DNA of 24,638 bases from JBFXAM01 sp050184295 (GTDB lineage Bacteria > Planctomycetota > Phycisphaerae > UBA1845 > Fen-1342): assembly GCA_050184295.1 (NCBI GenBank), contig JBFXAM010000065.1, forward strand, positions 1 to 24,638, read 5' to 3'. Below are positions 16,095 through 23,672 of the stretch, piece by piece (position 1 is the stretch's first letter; every line of letters begins with the position of its first letter). The notes below the pieces were generated by a model, which was given only the letters and a program-made list of their open reading frames with translations, made no database searches and had not been told where the DNA came from. Both the position numbers and the translations under genes were made by a program.

Positions 16095-16877
16095 GTGGAT
16101 CGCCGAGGGGCGTCTATCGCCATTCTGGCGGCGATTTGCGTAGCCTCCGTGATCGGCATTCCGGCGGGGTGCCGCAGAGACAATACGCGTCGCGCGCACC
16201 ATCAGAACAGCGCCGCCGCGCGGTCGGACGAGCCGGCAGTGGTCGCGGCCGCAGAGTCGAATCCGTCGGAAATCGACGCCCTGATCGACAGCGCCGAGCG
16301 CGCGCTGCGCTCGAATGGGCCGGACGTCGGCGCGATCCTGAGCGACCCGCGCTACCGATCGATTCACGGCTGGCCTCGGTTTCGCAATCTCATCAAGGCA
16401 TGCGCCCGAGCTTCACGCATCACAATCGTGACACCGCGGGAGCCCGGGAAGCGCTTGCGCGTGCGATTGCGCCTGATCGAGGCGGACGGTTCGGCGTCGC
16501 CGGGTGCGTTGGTCTATTGCTATCATACGGATGCCACTGGCGATTACGGTCCAAATGACGCGCGCGTTCCGCTGGCCGGAAGCGACAACAACTACGCGCG
16601 CCTCTTCGGCTATGCCGTGACGGACTCCGACGGCATCATCGAGATTCAGACGATCCGCCCCGGCGGATACCCAGATTCTGCCGCTCCAGCGCACATTCAT
16701 ATTCGAATCTGGTGTCGGGACCAACGGTGCTTCGGCGCCGAAATCTGGTTCGACGACGATCCGCGCGTCGATCGTGAATCGCGCGAGGAGGCGGCTCGCG
16801 ACCGGGTTGTCATTTGTCCGGTTGCGATCGACGCGCGGGGACACGAATCGATCGACGCCCAAATCAGGCTCGATTAG
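16095..16877 (+). CDS. Probable exported lipoprotein, intradiol dioxygenase-like
   Basis: A 260-residue protein of the intradiol ring-cleavage dioxygenase fold, which opens catechols between the two hydroxyls using Fe(III). Residues 1-26 look like a signal peptide ending IGIPAGC; Cys26 may be lipidated, though Pro at -3 is unusual. The catalytic domain spans about 120-225: GALVYCYHTDATGDYG, ARLFGYAVTDSDG, TIRPGGYP, AHIHIRIW, AEIWFDDDP. Probable iron ligands are Tyr151, Tyr192, His200 and His202, spaced as in protocatechuate 3,4-dioxygenase. The usual Arg-Pro before AHIH is Ala-Pro here. The GTG was chosen because GGAG (16083-16086) lies 8 bases upstream; an in-frame TTG at 16059 lacks this. 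Likely co-transcribed with the ankyrin gene. Confidence 0.85.
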   Translation: MDRRGASIAILAAICVASVIGIPAGCRRDNTRRAHHQNSAAARSDEPAVVAAAESNPSEIDALIDSAERALRSNGPDVGAILSDPRYRSIHGWPRFRNLIKACARASRITIVTPREPGKRLRVRLRLIEADGSASPGALVYCYHTDATGDYGPNDARVPLAGSDNNYARLFGYAVTDSDGIIEIQTIRPGGYPDSAAPAHIHIRIWCRDQRCFGAEIWFDDDPRVDRESREEAARDRVVICPVAIDARGHESIDAQIRLD

Positions 16878-17453
16878 CGCGTGTGGCAGCGACACGGCGG
16901 CGCCGGCTGAAGCCCTTGCCGCCACCCGGGGCATCTGGCCCAGTATTGAAAACGCCCCGATCCGGTTTGCGAAAACAGCGCCAATCGCGGGCGAGCCGAT
17001 TGCACGGACGGTTGCTACAAAGAGACAGTCCTCGGGCAGTCGTCCACCCGGAAAGTCGTGAAGGCCGCCCGGTTTCAAGTCCAATCGGAGAACCGGCGTT
17101 TCTGCACATTGAATTGAATCGCGCCGCCGATCCCAAACCCTGCTCGCGCGAAGCGAATGCTCTGCGACTGGGGACGCCGCGTCGCCTTTCGGTGAATCTC
17201 GGGACGGCGCGCCGGCCGCTGAATCGCTCCTCTGGCAGCTCCGGAGAGCGCGTGGCGTCGCCGGTGTCAGTGCCGTGGCGGGCTCCGACGTGCCTTTTTC
17301 AGCGGAATCCGCTCGGAGAACGGTACAATGAACCGGGTTCGGGCACCCGGAGGCCCCTCCGGCGCCGCGGGAACTGCGTCGTATCGCACATCGCTGCGCG
17401 AGCAGCGCGACACGGCTGGCTCAATTCGCTCTTCATGTCAAAGGAGGAGAACT
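16878..17453. other. 576-bp gap without a supported gene
   Basis: Open frames here have no recognised domain or ribosome-binding site. A 13-base palindrome AGCGGAATCCGCT (17301-17313) and a TACAAT hexamer (17324-17329) lie upstream of the surface protein. TACAAT could be its -10, but no -35 fits at 16-18 bases. No terminator with a T-tract is seen after the dioxygenase. Confidence 0.5.
17440..17447 (+). promoter_or_regulatory. Strong ribosome-binding site AAAGGAGG
   Basis: A near-perfect Shine-Dalgarno sequence 6 bases before GTG at 17454. It fixes the surface-protein start, placing the signal peptide at the N-terminus and excluding the 42-residue in-frame extension upstream. Confidence 0.85.
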
Positions 17454-18854
17454 GTGAGCAGGATCGGTTGGACGCACCGCTGGACTCTCGCGCTACCGCT
17501 GCTCCTGGGAACCGCGGCAAACGCCCAGACGCCGCTCGGAATGGAATTCACATATCAGGGCCGGCTCACCAACGCCGGCAGCCCGGCCAACGGCCTGTTC
17601 GATATGGACTTCAACCTGTACCCCGTCCCGGTCGGCGGCGCGCCGCTCGCGAGTCAGATGCTGCCGGATGTCTCCGTCACGAACGGGTTGTTCACTGTTC
17701 AGATCGACTTCGGGGCGGGTGCCTTTGACGGAAATCAGCGTTGGCTCGAACTCGCGATCGACGGCACACTGCTCGCGCCGCGCCAAGAGCTGAGAGCGGC
17801 GCCCAACGCACTGTTCGCCGTGAACACGGACCAGCTCGACGGGCTGGACGCCTCGGCTTTCCTCCAGTCCGTCCCGGTGCCGCTCACGCTCAGCGGCACG
17901 AGCGCCACGCACATCATCCGTGGCGAGAACGACTCCGGGACCGCCGACGCCTCGGGCGTGTCCGGCGTCTCCACCGCCCTTGGCGGCTTCACCCGCGGCG
18001 TGTACGGCCGGAGCGACAGCTCGTCGGGGCACGGCGTCTTTGGTTCCGCCACCTCCTTCAGCGGCACGACATTTGGCGGGCGATTTGAAAGCGCCAGCGG
18101 GTCCGGTCTGGGCATCTTTGGCTTTACCACGAGCACCCTCGGCGTGACCACGGGAGTGTCCGGGCGGGCCTTGAGCACGTCGGGGCGCGGCGTCGTCGGC
18201 GTCGCCGCCGCCACCAGCGGCACTACCTATGGTGTCTACGGGCAGAGCGACAGCCCGGCCGCGACCGCCTACGGCGTTTGGGCGCAGGGACGGCTCGGCG
18301 CGAGCGGCACCAAGTCGTTTCGCATCGACCACCCGGACGACCCATCCAACAGGTACCTGCTGCACTACGCCGCCGAAAGCCCCGAGGTCATCAACTTCTA
18401 CTCGGAGACCGTGACGCTCGACGAGCGCGGCGAGGCCGTGGTCGAATTGCCGTACTACTTCGCGAAGATCAACACCAGGCCCCGCTACCAGCTCACCGCG
18501 GTGGGCGCGCCGATGCCCGCGCTGCACGTCACGGAGAAGATCAGCGAGTCCGCGCTGCGCGTCGGCGCCATGGCCGGGCCCGATGAGGTCGTGCCGCGCT
18601 GCTCGTTCCGCATCGCCGGCGGCGCACCCGGCGGCGAAGTTTCGTGGGAGGTCAAGGCCCTCCGCAACGACCGCTGGGTCCGCCAGCACGGCGCGCCGGT
18701 CGAAGTCGCGAAACAGGAGTTCGAGCGCGGCACCTACCAGCATCCGGAGCTGTACGGACAGCCGCCGGAGAAGGGCTTGAACTTCCGACCCGAGGCCGAG
18801 CGGTCCGTTGACGGCTCGTCCGCGCCGAGTTCACCCAACGCGGCGCCGCGCTGA
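17454..18854 (+). CDS. Exported Gly/Ser-rich surface protein (KSFRIDHP type)
   Basis: A 466-residue secreted protein. Residues 1-24 form a signal peptide (RWTLALPLLLGTAANA before QT). Residues 28-122 are a beta domain beginning FTYQGRLTNAGSPANGLFDMDFNLY. A linker, NTDQLDGLDASAF (124-136), resembles motifs seen in fibre-like proteins. Residues about 165-280 hold degenerate Gly/Ser repeats (GVYGRSDSSSGHGVFG, GIFGFTTSTLGVTTGVSG, GVYGQSDSPAATAYGVWA). The conserved C-terminal domain starts KSFRIDHPDDPSNRYLLHY and ends HPELYGQPPEKGL. I recall that type of domain in planctomycete exported proteins and in fibre-like proteins; function unknown. The repeats suggest an extended beta stalk on the cell surface. 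Confidence 0.85.
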   Translation: MSRIGWTHRWTLALPLLLGTAANAQTPLGMEFTYQGRLTNAGSPANGLFDMDFNLYPVPVGGAPLASQMLPDVSVTNGLFTVQIDFGAGAFDGNQRWLELAIDGTLLAPRQELRAAPNALFAVNTDQLDGLDASAFLQSVPVPLTLSGTSATHIIRGENDSGTADASGVSGVSTALGGFTRGVYGRSDSSSGHGVFGSATSFSGTTFGGRFESASGSGLGIFGFTTSTLGVTTGVSGRALSTSGRGVVGVAAATSGTTYGVYGQSDSPAATAYGVWAQGRLGASGTKSFRIDHPDDPSNRYLLHYAAESPEVINFYSETVTLDERGEAVVELPYYFAKINTRPRYQLTAVGAPMPALHVTEKISESALRVGAMAGPDEVVPRCSFRIAGGAPGGEVSWEVKALRNDRWVRQHGAPVEVAKQEFERGTYQHPELYGQPPEKGLNFRPEAERSVDGSSAPSSPNAAPR

Positions 18855-19163
18855 ACATCCGCTCCACGGACTTGCCGCGTGACTTGCAGAGGGGGACGTA
18901 CCGGCGGTTATGGAGCCGCCTGCACGTGCGCGGACCGCTCACAGACGAGCGCACGAGAACATCCGATACGCAACGGGCTCTCTGAAGCCCCCGTTCTCAT
19001 GCTGAGCTGCACTGTCGCGGCGGCGTCGCAAATCGGGGCGACAGGCGCGAATAGTAAACCGAGACCGCCGGGGGCCGCAACGCCGCCCGCCCCGCTTCCC
19101 GGCGCAACGCCCGTTTTCCGCTTCCGCTGGGGCCCGGGCGGCGTCGAGGACGCGGCGCAGGGT
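18855..19163. other. 309-bp convergent gap, possible weak terminator
   Basis: The surface protein and the helicase gene end towards each other here. A 7-bp stem with a tetraloop (GGCGGTT/AGCCGCC, one G-T pair, 18903-18920) follows the surface-protein stop by 48 bases but has no T-tract, so termination is only possible. I see no supported gene. Confidence 0.4.
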
Positions 19164-22100
19164 CTACGCGTCGCCGGGGACCACCTTGTATCGTTCGCAA
19201 GTTTTTGGGTGCTTGGGGCATTCCCAGGACTCCCCGCGACCTCGTTTGACGCGCCTGTATTTCGTGCGATGATCGACGCCACACAATGGCGGCTGTGCGA
19301 ATGGCGCGCGCTGATCGATATCGACGAGGAATCCCTCACACACCGGGAAAAGCGACGAGCGAGATTTCTTGTCTCTTTGGCGGTTGGAGCAGCCAATCTT
19401 CACTGGCTGTTTGTCCCACGGGCGAAGCTCGCGCGCGTTCACGATCTGTACGGGCCCCGCGCAGTTCGGGCAAGTTCGTGGATGCCTGGCCGTACCCGCT
19501 GCCGAGCGAATGTGCCGTGCCTGGAGATAGTCCAGGACCGTTCGAGCGTAATCAGTATTCTCAGTGCGATGCATGATCTCTGCTCGACCACGATGACTGG
19601 CCCAGTTGAGGCTGCCGGTGTAATGAATTCGGGCATCGATGACGATGTCCTTCCCGTGCAGGCCCATCGACGATACGACGACAGCCCCAAGCTGTCGCAA
19701 GGAACCAATCGCCTTCTCGACGTAGGAACGGTTCTCTGCCTCAGTTGGCGGCGGGGTTACGAGAGTCACCTCCACACCGCGTTCGAGCGCCTGACGAATG
19801 AGGGGCTCAACCTTTGGCCATCGATACTCGCCGAAGAATGGGACGAGGCCGAAGACGCTCTCCTCCGCGGCGCGCAGATCTTTGGAGAAGAAGTCGAAGA
19901 ACTCATTCTCGTCGAGGATCGCGTGCGCCGGAACGTTCTCGCTACCTGGGATACGGTACGTCGCTGAACTATGAGCGACCCGACCGGCGAACCCGACTTC
20001 CACCAATTCCAGGGCAGACACGAGATCAGCGTGGTCCTTCATATAATGCCATAGTTGGCCCAGGCCGCTGGTGGGCCTTGCATGACGGTTCAGCCATTCG
20101 GAGGAGCCAATAAGAACGAACTTTGACCGGGCGCGGGTCACGGCGACGTTTAGATCGCGCTTCACTTCCATTGATTGATTGGGGTTGCACAGTCGGGCCG
20201 TCCAGAACGGCTCATCGAGCACCGTATCGAAGATGATCAACTCGGCTTCACCTCCTTGAAAGGTGTGGACAGTGCCGACGGCAACCCACGCCGACAGCTC
20301 AAGCGCCTGTATCAGCCGTGACAGCAGGCGCCGCTGTGCGGCGTATGGCGTGACTATCCCGATCGGCGGAGCATTAGCCTGATCCGGTTTGGGAATTCCC
20401 GCTGCAGCCATCGCAGCCAATTCTGCTGCGATCTGCGCCGAATACAGGTTGAAGCGGCTCAGGCTGCCAGCCTGACGACCACACCATGCGTGCAAATCTG
20501 CCGTATCGACAAGAGTCAGCGCATTCGATGGTAGGAACGTCAGCCAGTCCGGCTGGGTTCGCTTCAGCACATCCGCGTGATCGGTGAGCCCCTTCGGACC
20601 GTACGAGATTGCCCGCGCGACATCCGCGATCGGGCGAAGCATCCGGCGCTGGGTGTGAAGGCGTGTTAGAGCAGAATGGTCCATCGGCTCAAGGTCATGG
20701 GCAATTCTCGAAAGATGAAATGCGTCTTGTCGCAACCGCTCATCGGTAATCTCGCTGTCGCTTCGAACGATGGGTGGCAGTTGCTTGAAGTCACCAACGA
20801 GAATGACGCGACGGATGGCGCGGCGCCCAGCGACGAAGAGCAGCGGTGGCAGCGCCATCGAGATCTCATCCACGATGAGCGCGTCAAATGCCTGGCCGTC
20901 GAGCTGGTCTCCGACGTAGCACTTCGTGAGCGTCGCGGCAACGACGCGGGCCGCTGCAATAACCTCTCGTTCGAGTGCATCCAGCCGCGCACGCAGTTCG
21001 GTGAGCCGCCGCTCGATTTGATCCAGCTCTGCTTCGATCGGGCTCAGTTGCTGCTTCAAAGCTTCGGTAGCTGGCAAGCGGGCACACAACTCGAGCTGGT
21101 TCTTCGTTTCCCTGCGGAGCGATTCCGCTGCCTGCTCAGCGCCCCGCGTGGCGGCCACGGCCGCAGAGGAGGACGTAGCCGCGACACCTAATGCGCGCTC
21201 CGCCGCGGTCAGAGCTTCCCTGGCCTGCTGAACTTTCGTCGCCCGAAAGAACCATGCGCGACCAGCCTTTTCGGCTCGGCCCTTGCACTCCTCAACTCGT
21301 GCGACCGCGTCTGATTGCTCCCTGCTCCTGAGCTTCGCTGTCGATTCAGACTCGCCGGCATGGCGCTCGGCTTCCGCCAATCTTTGGCGCAGCTCGCTTA
21401 GCTGGTCCCACTCTGCCAACTGGGCGTTCATCTCTGCGCGGGTTGCGGACAGCGGTGCAGCCCTGCGCTGAAGCTCACTGATTTCCGACTGAATGCCCTT
21501 AGCTTGACGCTCGACGATGCTGTCCAGGCGCACGGTATCGGGCACCTTTGGGTTCGTAACACGTCCGATCCGAACGATCCTTCCCTCTTGCTCAAGATCT
21601 GAATTGGCGAGCGGTCCGGTGTCGGGCTTCACCGTTTCGTACATGGACTGATCGACGGCGGCGTGCGTGTGACTCGTCATGAGCACCCGCTCGCCTCGCG
21701 CAACAAGCGTTGCGATCAAATGCGCGATGACGTAGGTCTTTCCGGTGCCCGGCGGGCCCCATACGAAGGTTATCTCGGAAGCGGACGCCTGCTCGAGGAC
21801 GTTGCGCTGTTCGCCGGTGACTCGATTGAGCGCCGGAATCGCGGGTAGTGGTGCTTTGCACGCCCCGTTCGATTTCGGATGAAACATGCCGGCCGTGAGC
21901 GATGAAACGACTTCCGTTCCAGCGGCGACCGCATCCAAGGTGTCTGCAAGTTTGTGCAGCAGTCCCAGGTCATCAACCCGCAATACTGCGCGGGCCACAT
22001 GTGGACCCAGTGCCTCAGCGCCTTCGAGCTGCACATCAACGCGGTTGGATTCTTGGGCGACCACAGTCGCCTTGAATTGGCGACCCTCTACGTCAAGGGG

Positions 22101-22319
22101 GCCGCTCGCATCTTCGGGCACAAGCGTGCTGTCAGCGAGCGTGAAACGAAAGACCGTGTACGGCGACTTCTCGGGCGTGACGCGCTGCCCAGCATGCAAC
22201 TCGTATCTCTGCTCGCCGCCATTCTTCTCCAACTCGGCGAGCTCGGCGCGGACCGCTTCGGCGAACCAGCCGGCCAAGGCGCGCGAGTCCGAGGGCATGG
22301 CAGTAGGAGTGGACGCCAT
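19164..22319 (-). CDS. SF1 helicase fused to PLD nuclease, Mokosh type II-like
   Basis: A 1051-residue fusion. Residues 1-165 are an N-terminal region with beta segments. A UPF1/DNA2-like SF1 helicase (COG1112 type) follows: Walker A GPPGTGKT (188-195), Walker B VDEIS (483-487), GDFKQLPPIV (509-518), LHTQRRM (554-560), VGTVHTFQGGEAELIIFD (681-698) and NVAVTRARSKFVLIG (724-738). A helical coiled-coil-like insert (about 270-455) separates Walker A and B. A single PLD motif is at 888-905: HGKDIVID, then GSLNW. A Cys-rich tail follows (CPNC at 950-953, GCSN at 976-979, later C994, C1013, C1034, C1041), suggesting zinc ribbons. Sampled base composition is about 53-67% GC against about 70-78% in sampled flanking genes, and codons are less GC-biased, suggesting transfer. 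AAGGA lies 6 bases before the ATG. Anti-phage defence is inferred from architecture; no partner genes adjoin. Confidence 0.88.
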   Translation of the reverse strand: MASTPTAMPSDSRALAGWFAEAVRAELAELEKNGGEQRYELHAGQRVTPEKSPYTVFRFTLADSTLVPEDASGPLDVEGRQFKATVVAQESNRVDVQLEGAEALGPHVARAVLRVDDLGLLHKLADTLDAVAAGTEVVSSLTAGMFHPKSNGACKAPLPAIPALNRVTGEQRNVLEQASASEITFVWGPPGTGKTYVIAHLIATLVARGERVLMTSHTHAAVDQSMYETVKPDTGPLANSDLEQEGRIVRIGRVTNPKVPDTVRLDSIVERQAKGIQSEISELQRRAAPLSATRAEMNAQLAEWDQLSELRQRLAEAERHAGESESTAKLRSREQSDAVARVEECKGRAEKAGRAWFFRATKVQQAREALTAAERALGVAATSSSAAVAATRGAEQAAESLRRETKNQLELCARLPATEALKQQLSPIEAELDQIERRLTELRARLDALEREVIAAARVVAATLTKCYVGDQLDGQAFDALIVDEISMALPPLLFVAGRRAIRRVILVGDFKQLPPIVRSDSEITDERLRQDAFHLSRIAHDLEPMDHSALTRLHTQRRMLRPIADVARAISYGPKGLTDHADVLKRTQPDWLTFLPSNALTLVDTADLHAWCGRQAGSLSRFNLYSAQIAAELAAMAAAGIPKPDQANAPPIGIVTPYAAQRRLLSRLIQALELSAWVAVGTVHTFQGGEAELIIFDTVLDEPFWTARLCNPNQSMEVKRDLNVAVTRARSKFVLIGSSEWLNRHARPTSGLGQLWHYMKDHADLVSALELVEVGFAGRVAHSSATYRIPGSENVPAHAILDENEFFDFFSKDLRAAEESVFGLVPFFGEYRWPKVEPLIRQALERGVEVTLVTPPPTEAENRSYVEKAIGSLRQLGAVVVSSMGLHGKDIVIDARIHYTGSLNWASHRGRAEIMHRTENTDYARTVLDYLQARHIRSAAGTARHPRTCPNCAGPVQIVNARELRPWDKQPVKIGCSNRQRDKKSRSSLFPVCEGFLVDIDQRAPFAQPPLCGVDHRTKYRRVKRGRGESWECPKHPKTCERYKVVPGDA

Positions 22320-22812
22320 CGACGATCCTTACTTCGCAACCACGCGCGGCTCGGCCGGTGATTGCGCACGCAACCGCGCGGCGTCTCCAGCAAGTCTGGC
22401 CACGTCATGCTTGCTTAGCGCAACCGATTATCCCGCTGAGCCGGCGGTCGGATCAAGCGACCGCTCGTCGCGCGAGCGCACATGCGCGTGCAGGTTGGCG
22501 AGCGAACTCCTAAGTATCTTTGTACGAGCGATTTACATGAATTCCGCAAGAACTCGGCCAATCAGCCCCATATCGGGTGGGTACCGAACAGAGGCCCGCG
22601 GCGCGCCCGGCGCGAGGGCGTGAAGTGGATTCGCCGCAGGTTGCTGTGCGACAATTCGCTCAGTCACGCAGATGTAGAGGTTGGGGGCGGCAACGAACCG
22701 TCGCAACCAGCCGGTGCGCCGGCCGCGCGAGTTCAATACCCTGTTGGAAGCCCGTGAGAATCGCGCGAAAAAGGAGTCCCGCACGCTTGTGGGCCGGCGC
22801 CCGCGGTTCCGA
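22320..22812. other. 493-bp gap upstream of the helicase gene
   Basis: No gene is supported. The part at about 22490-22560 is AT-richer than its surroundings. It holds a candidate helicase promoter (22427-22456) and, at its far edge, a hairpin at the GNAT gene end. No repeats or tRNA fragments marking an insertion site were found by eye. Confidence 0.5.
22427..22456 (-). promoter_or_regulatory. Candidate helicase-gene promoter TTGATC-18-GATAAT
   Basis: On the minus strand TTGATC (22456-22451) and GATAAT (22432-22427) are 18 bases apart. The -10 matches the consensus at five of six bases and the -35 at four. It predicts an untranslated leader of about 100 bases before the helicase start. Confidence 0.4.
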
Positions 22813-22838
22813 TCACCGCGGCTTGCCGCGATCGGACC
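22805..22838 (-). terminator. Hairpin at the GNAT gene 3' end
   Basis: GGT-T-CCGATC-AC-CGCGG pairs with CCGCGATCGGACC around a CTTG loop, with a single-base and a two-base bulge. It spans the GNAT stop codon. No T-tract follows on the minus strand, so it may protect the 3' end rather than terminate by itself. Confidence 0.4.
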
Positions 22839-23529
22839 CGCGAACAGAACCACGAGCGCCGGCTCGCGATTTCGACCGCGCAGTCGCCCGCGGTCGCGCC
22901 GCCGCGCTCTTCCGGACGTTGCGCGGGCGTGTCGCCTCGCGCGCCATGTCCGCGGGCTGCTTGCCGCGCAGCGTGCAGCGCATGACCGGTCTTCCCGGCG
23001 CGCGTCGGGCGGCGACTTGGAACCCGGCGCGTTCAAACGACGACGCGAGCCCGGTGTAGGCAAACACGTCCGGCACGTCTGACTTGCGTGGATCGACCGG
23101 GTAACCTTCCAGGATGATCGCGCCGCGCTCGCGGGCGTACTTCCGCGCCGCGGCCAGCAGTTTGGCGGTCAGCCCGGTCCGCCGGTGCGCGCGGGCGATG
23201 AAGAAACACGGGACGGACCAGACCGGCTGGTCGTCCACGGGTTTCGCGACGCGCGAGGTCGTGAGTCGCACAAATCGTTCGCGCGGCGCGAGGGCGCACC
23301 ACCCGATGGGCTCGTCGCCCCGATACGCCAGCAGCCCCGGGGGGTCGTCGGCGTCGACCAGCCGCTTCATCGCCGCCCGGTTTGCGGCCCCCTTGCCCGC
23401 CGCGAACTCTCTCGCCGTCTGTCGCCAGTACATGCACCAGCACCCGCCGCAGGCCCCCCGTTCGCCGAACAGGCGCTCAAAATCGGACCAGCGGGCGGGC
23501 GTCAGCGGCTGAAAACTCAGCTTTTCCAC
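22813..23529 (-). CDS. GNAT-family N-acetyltransferase with basic tail
   Basis: A 238-residue protein that would transfer an acetyl group from acetyl-CoA to an amine. Residues 5-185 hold the fold: FGERGACGGCWCMYWRQTAREF (21-42), the core strand LLAYRGDEPIGWCALAPRERF (66-86), the CoA-binding region VPCFFIARAHRRTGLTAKLL (106-125), and a late GFQVAARR. The CGGCWCMYWR segment is typical of a GNAT subgroup of unknown substrate. The last 45 residues are unusually Arg/Lys/Ser/Ala-rich (RPRNVRKSAAARPRATARSK), like nucleic-acid-binding tails. The start is GTG, with AAAGGTGG 6 bases upstream. It is divergent from the pseudopilin gene, sharing 143 bases. Confidence 0.9.
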   Translation of the reverse strand: MEKLSFQPLTPARWSDFERLFGERGACGGCWCMYWRQTAREFAAGKGAANRAAMKRLVDADDPPGLLAYRGDEPIGWCALAPRERFVRLTTSRVAKPVDDQPVWSVPCFFIARAHRRTGLTAKLLAAARKYARERGAIILEGYPVDPRKSDVPDVFAYTGLASSFERAGFQVAARRAPGRPVMRCTLRGKQPADMAREATRPRNVRKSAAARPRATARSKSRAGARGSVRGSDRGKPR

Positions 23530-23672
23530 ACGCAGCCACCTTTCCGGGGCGCCGGCGTCCTCTCGAGAAGCCGGCCGGCGGCGGGTTTCTCAGGATCCCA
23601 TTCGCGGCTCGCCGATGGTACACTGTGAGCCTCGGGCATCTTGCGCACCGCGAGCCTTTCGCGAGGTTTTCC

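Noticed and set aside
18903..18920. Intrinsic terminator after the surface protein
   Set aside because: Stem is only 7 bp with a G-T pair and no T-tract, so I do not call it a terminator.
18879..19967. 362-residue plus-strand open frame
   Set aside because: Mostly antisense to the helicase-PLD gene; no domain and no ribosome-binding site.
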